Positions 23,894-32,318 of a stretch of 38,326 nt of DNA are shown here, in pieces. Both the position numbers and the translations under genes were made by a program. Under the pieces are notes generated by a model. The model did no database searches. It saw only the letters and a program-made list of their open reading frames with translations, and was not told where the DNA came from. Position 1 is the first letter of the stretch. Every line of letters starts with the position of its first letter. Origin of the DNA: Streptomyces apocyni (GTDB lineage: Bacteria > Actinomycetota > Actinomycetes > Streptomycetales > Streptomycetaceae); contig NZ_WHOM01000075.1 in the NCBI RefSeq assembly GCF_009739465.1, forward strand, positions 23,932-62,257, written 5' to 3'.

Positions 23894-26778
23894 GCACTGT
23901 CCCCCTTGTCATCCTTGTCATCGCCCAGGGCGCGGTCGAGTTCGCGGCGCAGGATCGCCTGGAACGCGGCCACATGCCGTGGGCCCATGAGTGTGTAGTG
24001 CTCGCCCGGTACGTCGATGTAGTGGTTCGGTTCGGTGGAGTGCTCGTCCCAACGGCGCAGTTCGTTGTGGAGCCAGTCCTCCTTGGTGCCGCGCAGGGGG
24101 ACGGCGTAGAAGACCGACAGGGAGCGGACGGTGCCGCTGGGCTGGTAGCCGCGGCCGAGGTCGGTGAGCCCGTCGGCGAGCTCCGCCCAGGCGCCGAACT
24201 TGTCGACGTCCAGGTCGAGTTCGGCGAGTCGCTGGGGCGGGGCGATGTCGATGAAGTGCGCGAGCTGCCTCTCGCGGGGCAGGTCGCGCAGCTGCTGGGG
24301 CAGTTCGAGTGACTGCTTCTTGTCGATCAGCGCGAGGAAGAAGGCGAGGTTGGCCGCGGTCTCGACGAAGTCGAGTTCGTTCATGCGGTACTTGATGTGG
24401 GGCGGCAGGTTGAAGCTGCCGACGAAGTCCACGCGCTCGCCCTCCGCCTCAAGCGCCTTCGCGATCTCAAACGCCACAGCGCCGCCGTAGGAGTACCCGG
24501 CGACGGCGTACGGGCCGTGTGGCTGCCGCTCCCTGATGGCCGCGACATAGGTGTCGACCATCTCCTCGAAGGTGGCGAACGGCTTCTCGCCCTCGTTGAA
24601 GCCCCGGGCCCGCAGGGCGTAGAACGGCCGGTCACCCACGAAGTACTTGGCGAGGTTGACGAACACCAGCACTTCACCGACGCCGGGGTGCACACAGAAC
24701 AGCGGGGTCTTGTCGCCGCTGACCTGCATGGGCACGATCGGGTCGTACGTCTGCTCGCCCCCGCCGCCGAAGCCGCCCGGGCCGTCGGAGCCGCCGCGCT
24801 GGTCCAGCCGTGCGGCCAGGGCCCGGACGCTGGGGGCCCGCAGTACGGTGATGATCTCCAGGCCGGTCACGCCGAGACGCTGGGCCACCTGCTGGCGCAG
24901 CCGCAGGATGTCCAGCGAGGTGCCGCCGAGATCGAAGAAGCTGGCGGTGGCGCTGATCCGGGACGGCTCGGTGTCGAACATCTGGGCGTAGATCTCGGCC
25001 AGGACCCGTTCCGTGTCCCCCTCGGGCGCGGTGTATCCGCCCAGGCGGCGCAGGGTGAGGGCGGCGACGTGCTCGATGGCGTCGGCGTACCGGCCACTCT
25101 CCAGGCGGCCGCGCATCAGCGGGCGCTGGATCTTGCCGAGGCTGGTCTTGGGGAAGGCGTCCTTGGGCAGCGGGATGATCAGGGCGGGCCGGAAGCCCCA
25201 CTGCATCACCACGGTGCTGCGTACGGCGGTCAGTACGCGGTACAGCGCGGCTTCGTCACCGTCGGGGACCTCGCTGTGGAAGGCGATCACCAGGTGCTCG
25301 GTGTCGCTGCCCGCGGGGCGGGTCGGGAACGCGGCCACGTACGAGCGGGCGACGCCCTGGAGCTGCTCCAGCTCGGACTCGATCTCGTGACTGAAGTAGT
25401 TGACGCCGTTGACGATGACGCTGTCCTTGCTGCGTCCTACGAGGCTGAGCCGGCCCTCGTCGATCCGGCCCAGGTCGCCGCTGCGGAACCAGCCGTCGGC
25501 GGTGAAGGCGGCTTCGGTGGCCTGGGGGTTGTTGTAGTAGCCCGGGGTGATCATGGCGCCGATCAGCTGGAGTTCACCGACCTCGCCCTCGGGCAGGGCG
25601 CGGTCGTCCTCGTCGGCGATCCGGATGCTCAGGCCCTGGACGGGGGTCCCCAGGTTGGCGAACTCCTGGCCCAGGTCCGCCTCGGGGAAGCGCTGGGAGT
25701 AGACGCTTCCGGCGCAGGTCTCGGTCATGCCGAAGGCGGGCCACAGCGTGTCGGGGCCCAGGCCGCAGGGGGCGAAGTTCGCGAGGAAGGCCTCGCCGGT
25801 GGCGCGGCGGACGGCTTCGCCGCCGCTGATGATGTGCCGCAGGCGGGACAGGTCGAGTGGTGCGCAGGGCTCCTGGAGGATCTGGTCGGCCGCCGCGTTG
25901 AGCAGACCCATCAGGAAGTTCGGGGTGAACGTGACGGTGACGCCGTGCCGGGATATCAGCCGGAGGAACTCGACGGGCTCGCTCAGCACGACCTGGGCCT
26001 CGACGTGCAGTTGCTGGCTGCCGTAGGCCAGGGGCAGCAGATGGCACTCCAGGAGCGCCGCCACATGGTCGAAGGAGACCCAGTTCAAGGTGGTGTCGGC
26101 GGCCGTGAGTTGGTGGTAGCCGTTCTTGGCCGCCATGGACGCCAGCAGGTTGGCGTGGGTCAGCCGTACGGCCTTGGAGTTGCCGGTGGAGCCGGAGGTC
26201 AGGACGAGGGCGGCGGTGTCATGGGGTTCGGCCTGGTGGAAGCGCTCGGCGGGGGCCGCGCCGTCCAGGGAGGTGAGGGTGGTGACGGGGAGGTTCGTCG
26301 CCGCGGGCAGCTCGGCGCTCAGCGAGTCGCTGGTGATCAGCTGCGGGTGGTCCAGCAGCGTGTCCACATGGGCCAGTTGGGCGGCCCAGCGTTCCGGGTC
26401 GCCGGTGAGGGGCGCCATCGGGCAGGGGACGAAGCCGCCGAGCACACAGGCCCAGAACGCGGTCAGGAATTCCCGCGGGCGCTCGAGGAGCAGGACCACG
26501 TTGCGTCCCGGCTGGACGCCACGGGCGCGCAGGGCGGTGAGGACCCGGCTGGCTTGGTCGAGGAGCTCGGGGTAGCGCTGGAAGGCGGACTCCGCCGAGG
26601 CGCCGCCCAGGCAGTAGCGGAGCCCGGACTCGGGGTGGGTGGCGGCGGCCTGGAGGAGGAGGTCGGCGATGCTGGTGGAATGCAAGTCCGCGTTTGTCGT
26701 GGGTGGGACGATAACGGGTTCGGCTACTGCTTGAGCCGTGTTTTCGGGCAGGGCGTATTTGAGGGAGATGTTTTCCAT
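23890..26778 (-). CDS. NRPS-like A-T-TE synthetase, arylpyruvate (aryl keto-acid) type
   Basis: This 962-residue enzyme has three domains: adenylation (about 35-575; TSGSTGNSK near 195-202, FGMTET near 349, SGDLGR near 433, Lys in SLGKI at 549), thiolation (about 585-660; Ser621 in LGGTSLDIL) and thioesterase (about 690-945; Ser763 in GYSYGG and a His in GEHYTLMG near the end). There is no condensation domain. The A-domain core reads NWVSFDHVAALLE; from memory, FDHV at this place is typical of fungal A-T-TE enzymes that take aryl-alpha-keto acids instead of amino acids. The TE stretch NLPPHIKYRM also fits them. Such enzymes condense two arylpyruvates to benzoquinones or furanones (atromentin, polyporic acid, ralfuranone). 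The true substrate is unproven. Confidence 0.9.
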   Translation of the reverse strand: MENISLKYALPENTAQAVAEPVIVPPTTNADLHSTSIADLLLQAAATHPESGLRYCLGGASAESAFQRYPELLDQASRVLTALRARGVQPGRNVVLLLERPREFLTAFWACVLGGFVPCPMAPLTGDPERWAAQLAHVDTLLDHPQLITSDSLSAELPAATNLPVTTLTSLDGAAPAERFHQAEPHDTAALVLTSGSTGNSKAVRLTHANLLASMAAKNGYHQLTAADTTLNWVSFDHVAALLECHLLPLAYGSQQLHVEAQVVLSEPVEFLRLISRHGVTVTFTPNFLMGLLNAAADQILQEPCAPLDLSRLRHIISGGEAVRRATGEAFLANFAPCGLGPDTLWPAFGMTETCAGSVYSQRFPEADLGQEFANLGTPVQGLSIRIADEDDRALPEGEVGELQLIGAMITPGYYNNPQATEAAFTADGWFRSGDLGRIDEGRLSLVGRSKDSVIVNGVNYFSHEIESELEQLQGVARSYVAAFPTRPAGSDTEHLVIAFHSEVPDGDEAALYRVLTAVRSTVVMQWGFRPALIIPLPKDAFPKTSLGKIQRPLMRGRLESGRYADAIEHVAALTLRRLGGYTAPEGDTERVLAEIYAQMFDTEPSRISATASFFDLGGTSLDILRLRQQVAQRLGVTGLEIITVLRAPSVRALAARLDQRGGSDGPGGFGGGGEQTYDPIVPMQVSGDKTPLFCVHPGVGEVLVFVNLAKYFVGDRPFYALRARGFNEGEKPFATFEEMVDTYVAAIRERQPHGPYAVAGYSYGGAVAFEIAKALEAEGERVDFVGSFNLPPHIKYRMNELDFVETAANLAFFLALIDKKQSLELPQQLRDLPRERQLAHFIDIAPPQRLAELDLDVDKFGAWAELADGLTDLGRGYQPSGTVRSLSVFYAVPLRGTKEDWLHNELRRWDEHSTEPNHYIDVPGEHYTLMGPRHVAAFQAILRRELDRALGDDKDDKGDSA

Positions 26779-26866
26779 GATGTGTTGAATGCCTTTTCTC
26801 TGAGTTCATGCGAACGTTGTGATCAACAAGGGCATCAAGGGAGGATCAAACGTTTCACTGGAAGGC

Positions 26867-27643
26867 TCAAAGCGTTGAGGTATCCGGCCATCGCCGGGTG
26901 GTCGTCGTCGGATGTCCGGTGCCCCGCAGGGCGAGCGCGGCCGTCCAGCCGCTGGGCACCACGGGGCGCGTGACCGACCAGGTCTCCCGCTGGCCGCCCA
27001 GTTCCGTGGTCACGGCGACCGGACCCGCGTGGCTGGGGTGTGTCTCCACAGCGGTGAGGTCGGTGGTGATCCCGATGCCCGCGCCCTTGAGTACGGCTTC
27101 CTTGCGGGTCCAGCAGCGCAGGAACGCCAGCGTGCGCGCGATGCCCTCGGGCAGGTCATCGACGTGCTCGCGCTCCAGTCGGGTGAGCACTCTCTCGGAG
27201 AGGGTGTCGACGGGCGTGTCCCGGACCGCTTCGACATCGACGCCCACCGGGCGCTCCGCGACGGCGAGCATGCCGATCCCGGAGCTGTGCGACATGCTGA
27301 TATGCCAGAAGTTCGCCGGATGCGAGACGGTCGGCGGCCCGTGCCGCGCGTCCCCGCAGCCGGGGCACGGGCGACGCCCGAGTACCACTTCCCTGGGCTC
27401 CACGCCGAGCAGCGGGGCGAGGACGCGCCGGACCGTGGCGCGGCACATGACGAACTCGGCCGCGGCCGTCGCCGACTTCATGCGGTTCAGCCGGGCGTGC
27501 TCCTGGCGGTCGAGGAGGCCCAGGTCAGCCAGCTCGTACGGTCCAGTGGGGGTCCGCCACCACCACGCGCACGCGTCGAAGCCGCCGATGGTCAAGGGCT
27601 CGAGGTCGGTTGGCCGAGTGGTCGGTGTGCAACTTGTGGTCAC
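26867..27643 (-). CDS. Sfp-type 4'-phosphopantetheinyl transferase
   Basis: This 258-residue protein has the Sfp-type signatures: ISMSHSSGIGMLAVA, VGVDVEAV with the Mg-binding acidic residues, and WTRKEAVLKGAGIG. It transfers phosphopantetheine from CoA to carrier-protein serines and is the likely activator of ACP1, ACP2 and the T domain of the A-T-TE enzyme. It lies 88 bp upstream of that gene on the same strand. The GTG at 27643 has no strong ribosome site. A CPGC pair with nearby residues (CPGCGDARHG) is a common insertion in actinobacterial members. Confidence 0.93.
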   Translation of the reverse strand: MTTSCTPTTRPTDLEPLTIGGFDACAWWWRTPTGPYELADLGLLDRQEHARLNRMKSATAAAEFVMCRATVRRVLAPLLGVEPREVVLGRRPCPGCGDARHGPPTVSHPANFWHISMSHSSGIGMLAVAERPVGVDVEAVRDTPVDTLSERVLTRLEREHVDDLPEGIARTLAFLRCWTRKEAVLKGAGIGITTDLTAVETHPSHAGPVAVTTELGGQRETWSVTRPVVPSGWTAALALRGTGHPTTTTRRWPDTSTL

Positions 27644-27999
27644 GCGGTGAACGTAGTGCGGTACGCGGAGACAAGGGGCGAGGTGGCCGGTAGAGGACGT
27701 TCACCGCTACCGGACGTAGTGGTTCGGTTATACAGCGTGCGCTATTTGGAGGAAAACGATTCCGGTTGCTTGAGGTGAGTGCAGCTTACTGACAGAACTG
27801 CATCTCGTCTTGGAATATCAAAGGTTCGAAATGCCGCATGCGTCCAGTCGCCACGTATCTCATTGACTGGGACAGGCGCGGCGATTACTGTTTCGTGATC
27901 GAATGTGCTCCATGCGCGTGGTCCTGGCCGTGGTTTCCTTGTGACTCCCCGACGGGCTAGCTGTATTGAGCAACTAAGTCCGTACGGGGGTACAGGGAC
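27644..27999. promoter_or_regulatory. Divergent promoter region between PPTase and the LuxR-type regulator
   Basis: These 356 bp are gene-free and less GC-rich than their surroundings. On the minus strand, TATAAC (27732-27727) could be a -10 for the PPTase transcript, but its -35 is weak. The plus-strand promoter is listed separately. A minus-strand open frame here (27742-28017) has no recognisable features. Confidence 0.5.
27863..27891 (+). promoter_or_regulatory. Candidate vegetative promoter of the first LuxR-type regulator
   Basis: TTGACT (27863-27868), a 17-bp spacer and TACTGT (27886-27891) fit the main Streptomyces sigma factor well. Transcription would begin near 27898, leaving a leader of about 100 nt before the ATG at 28000. 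Confidence 0.5.
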
Positions 28000-28776
28000 A
28001 TGGTTCGTGGTGACCACGATCAGCGCGTGGAACGGGCATTGTTAGAAGCGGATGCGTTGATTGAATCTACAATTTCTTTGCGACGGCAATCTGAAGGTCC
28101 GGAGCTGATCTCACGGGTCGACGGTAGAGCCCTCGCTGAGACGGTCGATCAACTGCTCAGTGGAGTACGCCACTCGGTGGGGCTGGCCGTGGTCAGAGGC
28201 GGCGTGTTCGCGGAAGCGGTCACGAAGGTATTCGCCGATCGCGCCCCCGATGCCATCCGTGGCCGTACGGGCTTCACTCCCCGGGTCGTGGTCCGAGGTC
28301 TCTGGCCTGCGGACGCCGTGCCCGAACTGCTGGAACTCGCCGAGCGGCTGCGCCACGTACGGATGGAGGCGCGGGTCGCCGAGGGCGAACTGCGGGAACT
28401 GCTCGTCGTCGACGGGTCGGTGGCGCTGGTGCGCTCCGAGTCATCGGACCTCCCGCAGGGGCACGCGGTGACCGTACGGGACCCCGCCGCCGTCCGGGCC
28501 CTGGAGTTGCTGTTCGCTGGTGCGTGGTCCGGTGCCCGCCCACTCGCCGCCCATCTCGGCATGGGCGCGCGGCTGCGTACGGACGTCTCCCACACGATCC
28601 TCGGAAAGCTGCGCGCCGGATACACCGACGAAGAGGCGGCACGGGAGATGGGCGTCTCGCTGCGGACGTATCGGCGCCATGTAGCGGAAATCATGCGTGA
28701 ACTCGGGGCGACGTCCCGCTTTCAGGCGGGCGTGCGTGCCGTGGAGCTGGGCCTGCTGAAGGACAGAGCCGTGTAG
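28000..28776 (+). CDS. LuxR-type HTH regulator 1, with a TTA codon
   Basis: This 258-residue regulator ends in a LuxR-type helix-turn-helix (about residues 200-258: ILGKLRAGYTDEEAAREMGVSL, then RTYRRHVAEIM). The N-terminal part resembles the TrmB/PLD-like sensory domain found in many actinobacterial stand-alone LuxR regulators, with a LRELLVVDGSVALV stretch near residue 125-140. Residue 15 is encoded by TTA (28042-28044), the rare leucine codon read by the bldA tRNA, so its translation should be tied to development. It is followed by a paralogue and by acyltransferase copy 2. It is the best candidate for the pathway-specific activator. Confidence 0.85.
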   Translation: MVRGDHDQRVERALLEADALIESTISLRRQSEGPELISRVDGRALAETVDQLLSGVRHSVGLAVVRGGVFAEAVTKVFADRAPDAIRGRTGFTPRVVVRGLWPADAVPELLELAERLRHVRMEARVAEGELRELLVVDGSVALVRSESSDLPQGHAVTVRDPAAVRALELLFAGAWSGARPLAAHLGMGARLRTDVSHTILGKLRAGYTDEEAAREMGVSLRTYRRHVAEIMRELGATSRFQAGVRAVELGLLKDRAV

Positions 28777-28932
28777 GCAGGCAGTGGCGCGCCACAAGCG
28801 CGCCTGGCTGGAACCGGGGCCTCAGAGCCGTAGGTCCCGGCGGAACATCTCAAGGGGGCTAGGACGCATGCGTACAGCAGGATGCGGTCGAAGGAGAAGT
28901 CGCGACAGCCAGGCACCGGCGGTGAGTGAGCA

Positions 28933-29766
28933 GTGACCATGACCACCACCACCTGGGGAAGCGCCGACGGAGGGCTTGAGGAGGCACTCTGTGAAATCCG
29001 TGAATTGATCGACGCCGCGGTCACCCAGCACCGCGGGCAATTGGCGGGCAGCCGGCTGATCAATACCGTCGACGGGGGGTACGGGGAAATCCTCCGCACG
29101 GCCCAGGAGTTGATTGACGGGGCCGAGCGCACCATCGACATCATCCACGGCCGAAATGTGAGCCTGGAGGGTCATCCACCGGACGCCGAACGCAAACTCA
29201 TGCGCGGCGACGTCGAAAAGGTCAAGGTGCGCATGCTGAGCGCGCCCGCGCTGCTGGACGAGGGGTTCGTCCAGGAGCAGGCGGCGAGCGAACACCCCGT
29301 GGCGATCAAGGTGGCCCGACTGCCCCCGATCCAGGCGCTGATCGTGGACGGAAGCCGGGGGCTGGTGGTCGCCGAGTCCGCGCTCGGCCGCCGGGCCTCG
29401 GTCGTCGAGGCGCCGGAGATCCTGCTCGCGCTGCGCACGCTGATGGAGGGGGTGTGGCGCGGAGCCGTATCCGCGCAGGAACGTATCTCCTTCGGCGACC
29501 CGGCCCGGGCCGACCTGGCCCGGCAGATCCTGGGGGCGCTTCGTGAGGGCGTCACCGACGAAGTGGCCGCCCGCGAACTGACCGTCTCCGTGCGCACGTA
29601 CCGGCGCTATGTCGCCGAGATCATGACGCTGCTCGGTGCCCGCTCACGCTTCCAGGCCGGGGTGCGGGCGGCGGAACTCAGGCTGCTCCCCACTTCCTGG
29701 ACATTCGGCAACGCCGGTCCTGAGTCGCGGCGGCCGTTCCCGGGGAGAGGAGTGGCAGCTTCCTGA
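28933..29766 (+). CDS. LuxR-type HTH regulator 2 (paralogue of regulator 1)
   Basis: This 277-residue protein has the same architecture as regulator 1: an N-terminal TrmB/PLD-like part (IDIIHGRNVSLEG, then VKVRMLSAPALLDEGF, IQALIVDGSRGLVVAES) and a C-terminal LuxR-type HTH (about residues 190-250: ILGALREGVTDEVAARELTVSV, then RTYRRYVAEIM). The two HTHs are nearly identical in their recognition region, so they may bind the same sites or form heterodimers. The start is either GTG 28933 or ATG 28939. A strong hairpin follows 117 nt after the stop. Confidence 0.85.
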   Translation: MTMTTTTWGSADGGLEEALCEIRELIDAAVTQHRGQLAGSRLINTVDGGYGEILRTAQELIDGAERTIDIIHGRNVSLEGHPPDAERKLMRGDVEKVKVRMLSAPALLDEGFVQEQAASEHPVAIKVARLPPIQALIVDGSRGLVVAESALGRRASVVEAPEILLALRTLMEGVWRGAVSAQERISFGDPARADLARQILGALREGVTDEVAARELTVSVRTYRRYVAEIMTLLGARSRFQAGVRAAELRLLPTSWTFGNAGPESRRPFPGRGVAAS

Positions 29767-29882
29767 AAGGTCCGTTGCCGACCGTCGATCGCGCACCGTT
29801 ATATGGAATGCGAGGACGGCGCTTTCGGCCCCGTAGGAAGTGCCTCCCGCTCGGCGGCTTCATTCCCCCGTAAGCCGCTGAA

Positions 29883-29924
29883 GCACGGGCCCGGAGCCGC
29901 TGGAGCGGTCTCCGGGCGCCGTGC
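29883..29924 (+). terminator. Long hairpin between regulator 2 and acyltransferase copy 2
   Basis: Arms GCACGG-GCCCGGAG-CCGCT (29883-29901) and AGCGG-CTCCGGGC-CCGTGC (29904-29924) pair over 19 bp with two single-base bulges and a 2-nt loop. It can end the regulator transcript, or act as a leader structure for the gene starting at 29986. Confidence 0.65.
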
Positions 29925-29961
29925 CTCATCTTCCCTACCTCGCGGTGAACTCTGGTTGTTG

Positions 29962-29991
29962 GGTGATTCGATGAAGGGTGATTCGATGAAG
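29962..29991. repeat. 15-bp tandem duplication over the acyltransferase start codon
   Basis: GGTGATTCGATGAAG occurs twice back to back (29962-29976 and 29977-29991). Each copy carries an in-frame ATG, so the duplication creates two candidate starts. It also brings an AAGGGTG ribosome-like sequence in front of the second. Confidence 0.9.
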
Positions 29992-30933
29992 GCAGAACCA
30001 GTCGCCCTGATGTTTCCCGGACAGGGCACACAACGCCAGGGAATGGGCGAGCCATGGCGGGATACCGCGTCCTGGTGCGTGACCACCGAGGTGTCCGAGA
30101 CCATCGGCGAGGACATCGCCGACATTCTCCTGAACACCCCAGACCAGGAACTGCGCCGCACCGATCTCGCCCAACTCGCCATTTTCACCGTGTCCGTGAT
30201 GGCCCATCACGAGTCGGTACGCAGTGGACTGCTCGACGGCGAGATGGTGGTCGCCTGCGCCGGGCACAGCCTCGGTGAGTACACCGCGCTGACCGCCGCC
30301 GGCGCCCTCACCGTCGGCGAGGCCGCCGCGCTGGTCGCTGCCCGCGGCCGCGCCATGCGGGATGCCGCGCGGCAGCGCGAGGGCACCATGGGCGTCCTGG
30401 TCGCCGCGCCGCTGGAAGCCGTACAGGGCCTGGTGGACGAACTGCGCGCGGCGGGCTCCGACGTGTGGGTGGCCAATGTCAACGCTCCCGGCCAGACTGT
30501 CCTCTCCGGCACCGTAGAAGGCATCGAGCGAGCGGCCGAGGCGGCCCCCTCGATCGGCGCCAAGATGATTCGCCTCAAGGTCGGCGGGGCGTTCCACAGC
30601 CCGTTGATGGAACCCGCCGCGGAAGCCTTGTCCGTGGCGCTGAGCCACACGCTCTTCGCGCCCACGCACCTGCCGGTGGTCGCCAACGTGGACGCCGAAC
30701 CGTACTCCGGCCTGGCCGACTGGCCCGCGCTCGGCGCCCGCCAGCTGACCCACCCCGTGCTGTGGGAGCAAAGCGTACGCACCCTCACCGACAAGCTGGG
30801 CTGCCGCCGCCTCGTGGAGCTCGGACCCGGGCGCACCCTGGCCGGACTGGTCCGCCGGATCGCCCCGGATGTGGAGGTGGTGTCCGTGGACAGCCCTGGC
30901 GCCCTGGACAGCACCGGCGCCCTGGTCGGCTGA
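29986..30933 (+). CDS. Malonyl-CoA:ACP acyltransferase (FabD-like, copy 2)
   Basis: This 315-residue acyltransferase has FPGQGTQ, Ser95 in AGHSLGEY, RGRAMRDAA and GAFHSPLM with His204, so all catalytic residues are present. It is very similar to copy 1 throughout, including long identical blocks such as RGRAMRDAA and LPVVANVDAEPY, and is probably a duplicate of it. I prefer the ATG at 29986 (AAGGG 8 nt upstream); the ATG at 29971 inside the tandem duplication would add five residues. It is followed 46 bp later by the deleted thioesterase. Two acyltransferases may load different ACPs, or one may be redundant. Confidence 0.93.
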   Translation: MKAEPVALMFPGQGTQRQGMGEPWRDTASWCVTTEVSETIGEDIADILLNTPDQELRRTDLAQLAIFTVSVMAHHESVRSGLLDGEMVVACAGHSLGEYTALTAAGALTVGEAAALVAARGRAMRDAARQREGTMGVLVAAPLEAVQGLVDELRAAGSDVWVANVNAPGQTVLSGTVEGIERAAEAAPSIGAKMIRLKVGGAFHSPLMEPAAEALSVALSHTLFAPTHLPVVANVDAEPYSGLADWPALGARQLTHPVLWEQSVRTLTDKLGCRRLVELGPGRTLAGLVRRIAPDVEVVSVDSPGALDSTGALVG

Positions 30934-30979
30934 CCGCGACAGGCTCTCTCAACCGAGCGACCGAGGAGACCGAAGCACC

Positions 30980-31309
30980 ATGCCCGTAGGTACCGAAGGC
31001 GTCTGGCCGCGGCGGTACGCCGCCCAGGCGCCGCCGAGGCTACGTCTGCTCTGCCTCCCAGCGATCCGGACGGACTTCAGGATCGTCGCCGACTACCGGG
31101 CCAGGCCCGGTGTCGAGCTGCCGTGTCCCGTCGTCAGCTACGTCGGCGACAGCGATCCCGACGTGGACGTCGCATCCGTACGCGGCTGGTCCGAGATCGC
31201 TCGCAAGGGGTTCGACCGGGTGGTACTGCCCGGCGACCACTTCTATCGGAACGACCAGCGGCTGACCCTGATGGACGACATCCGCACCCGACTGGCGCCA
31301 GCCCGGTGA
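30980..31309 (+). pseudogene. Type II thioesterase with an in-frame deletion of its catalytic core
   Basis: This 109-residue open frame matches the thioesterase at 17223-17975 at both ends and lacks the middle. Residues 1-27 (to CLP) match residues 1-27 of the intact enzyme. Residues 28-109 (from AIRTDF) match residues 170-250. The missing 142 residues contain GHSMG with the nucleophile Ser. The junction falls in the dipeptide Leu-Pro, present at both ends in the intact copy. The final His (PGDHFY) remains, but the protein cannot hydrolyse thioesters by the normal mechanism. The reading frame, GAGGA site and ATG are intact, and the stop overlaps the IclR start, so it may still be translated and couple expression of that gene. 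Confidence 0.85.
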
Positions 31310-32085
31310 GCACAGTAAGCCGGCATCGGCCGGAGAGCGGAGTCGGTGTCCTCGACAAGGCGTCCATGCTGCTCAGCGTGGTGGAGCGGGACCCGGCGAC
31401 GCTCGCGGAACTGGTCGCCTGCACCGGAATCAGCCGGCCCACGGTGCACCGGCTCGCGCTGGCGCTGGAACGGCTGGGACTGTTCGGACGGGACGCCAAG
31501 GGCCGGTTCATCATCGGACCGCGACTGGGCAATCTCGCCGTCGAAACGCACCGTGACCGGATGGTGCAGATTTCGGGTCCGCTGCTCACCGAACTCGCCG
31601 GTTTCAGTGGTCTCGATGCCCGTCTCTTCCGGCGACGCGGCGACCTTCAGGTCTGCGTCGCCGCCGCCGAGCGTGGCGACACTCGTGATCACCTGGTCCC
31701 CATCGGCACCGCGCGGCCTGCCAAGGCCGGACCGATCGCCCAGGTGCTGCTCGCCTGGGAGGAACCCGACGAGCTCTACGAGGGGTTGAGCGGCGCCCGT
31801 TTCAGCGCCGCGCACCTGGCCCGAGTACGCAGCCGGGGCTGGGCGCACGGGCCGGACATCTTTGTGCCCGGCGCTGTGTCAGTTGCCGTACCCGTACGGA
31901 GTAAGGCGGGCGGCAAGGTCCTGGCCGCTGTCGTGGTGTCGGGAAGACCCTCCCAGGTGCCGTCCCGCCCGGAGCGGCTGCTGACCGGGGCGCTGGTCGA
32001 CACCGCCGTACGGATCAGCGACGGGCTGCTGCGCTCCGCCGGGAGACGGGCGACGGCAACGGGCCTGAGCTCGCCTGTCGCATAA
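31306..32085 (+). CDS. IclR-family regulator, NdgR-like
   Basis: This 259-residue regulator has an N-terminal winged HTH (GVGVLDKASMLLSVVE, then GISRPTVHRLALALERLGL) and an IclR effector domain (RRGDLQVCVAAAERGDTRD, then PAKAGPIAQVLLAWEEPD). The pattern closely resembles NdgR/AreB of Streptomyces, an IclR-type regulator of leucine and other amino-acid genes that also affects antibiotic production. It is not next to leuCD here, so it is probably a cluster-borne paralogue. The GTG at 31306 overlaps the stop of the deleted thioesterase (GTGA). Confidence 0.88.
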   Translation: MSTVSRHRPESGVGVLDKASMLLSVVERDPATLAELVACTGISRPTVHRLALALERLGLFGRDAKGRFIIGPRLGNLAVETHRDRMVQISGPLLTELAGFSGLDARLFRRRGDLQVCVAAAERGDTRDHLVPIGTARPAKAGPIAQVLLAWEEPDELYEGLSGARFSAAHLARVRSRGWAHGPDIFVPGAVSVAVPVRSKAGGKVLAAVVVSGRPSQVPSRPERLLTGALVDTAVRISDGLLRSAGRRATATGLSSPVA

Positions 32086-32318
32086 GCCTGAGAGCGCGCC
32101 CCGGGACTCCTCTGTGTACGGCTCTGCGTCAGCCCGCCTTCGATGTCAAGAATTCGATATGCGCTCTGCTTCCGCTCTTATCAGGAGCAGGATCTATGCC
32201 GATCGGTAGGCGTGGCCGTCGTGAACCCGATTCTGGTGTCCTCGTAAATCACCATGCGCGGTCCGGCAGTTCGGCGCTCGACCGTCAGGTTCCAACCCTT
32301 GTGGGGAGTGTGAGTCGC

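Noticed and set aside
27742..28017. Minus-strand open frame of 91 codons over the divergent promoter region
   Set aside because: No motif is present, it overlaps the start of the LuxR-type regulator, and it covers a plausible promoter.
32196..32318. ATG 32196 with good AGGAG site as the start of the ABC ATPase
   Set aside because: The extra 41 residues are unlike ABC ATPase N-termini, and the GTG at 32319 gives normal length. Kept only as an alternative.
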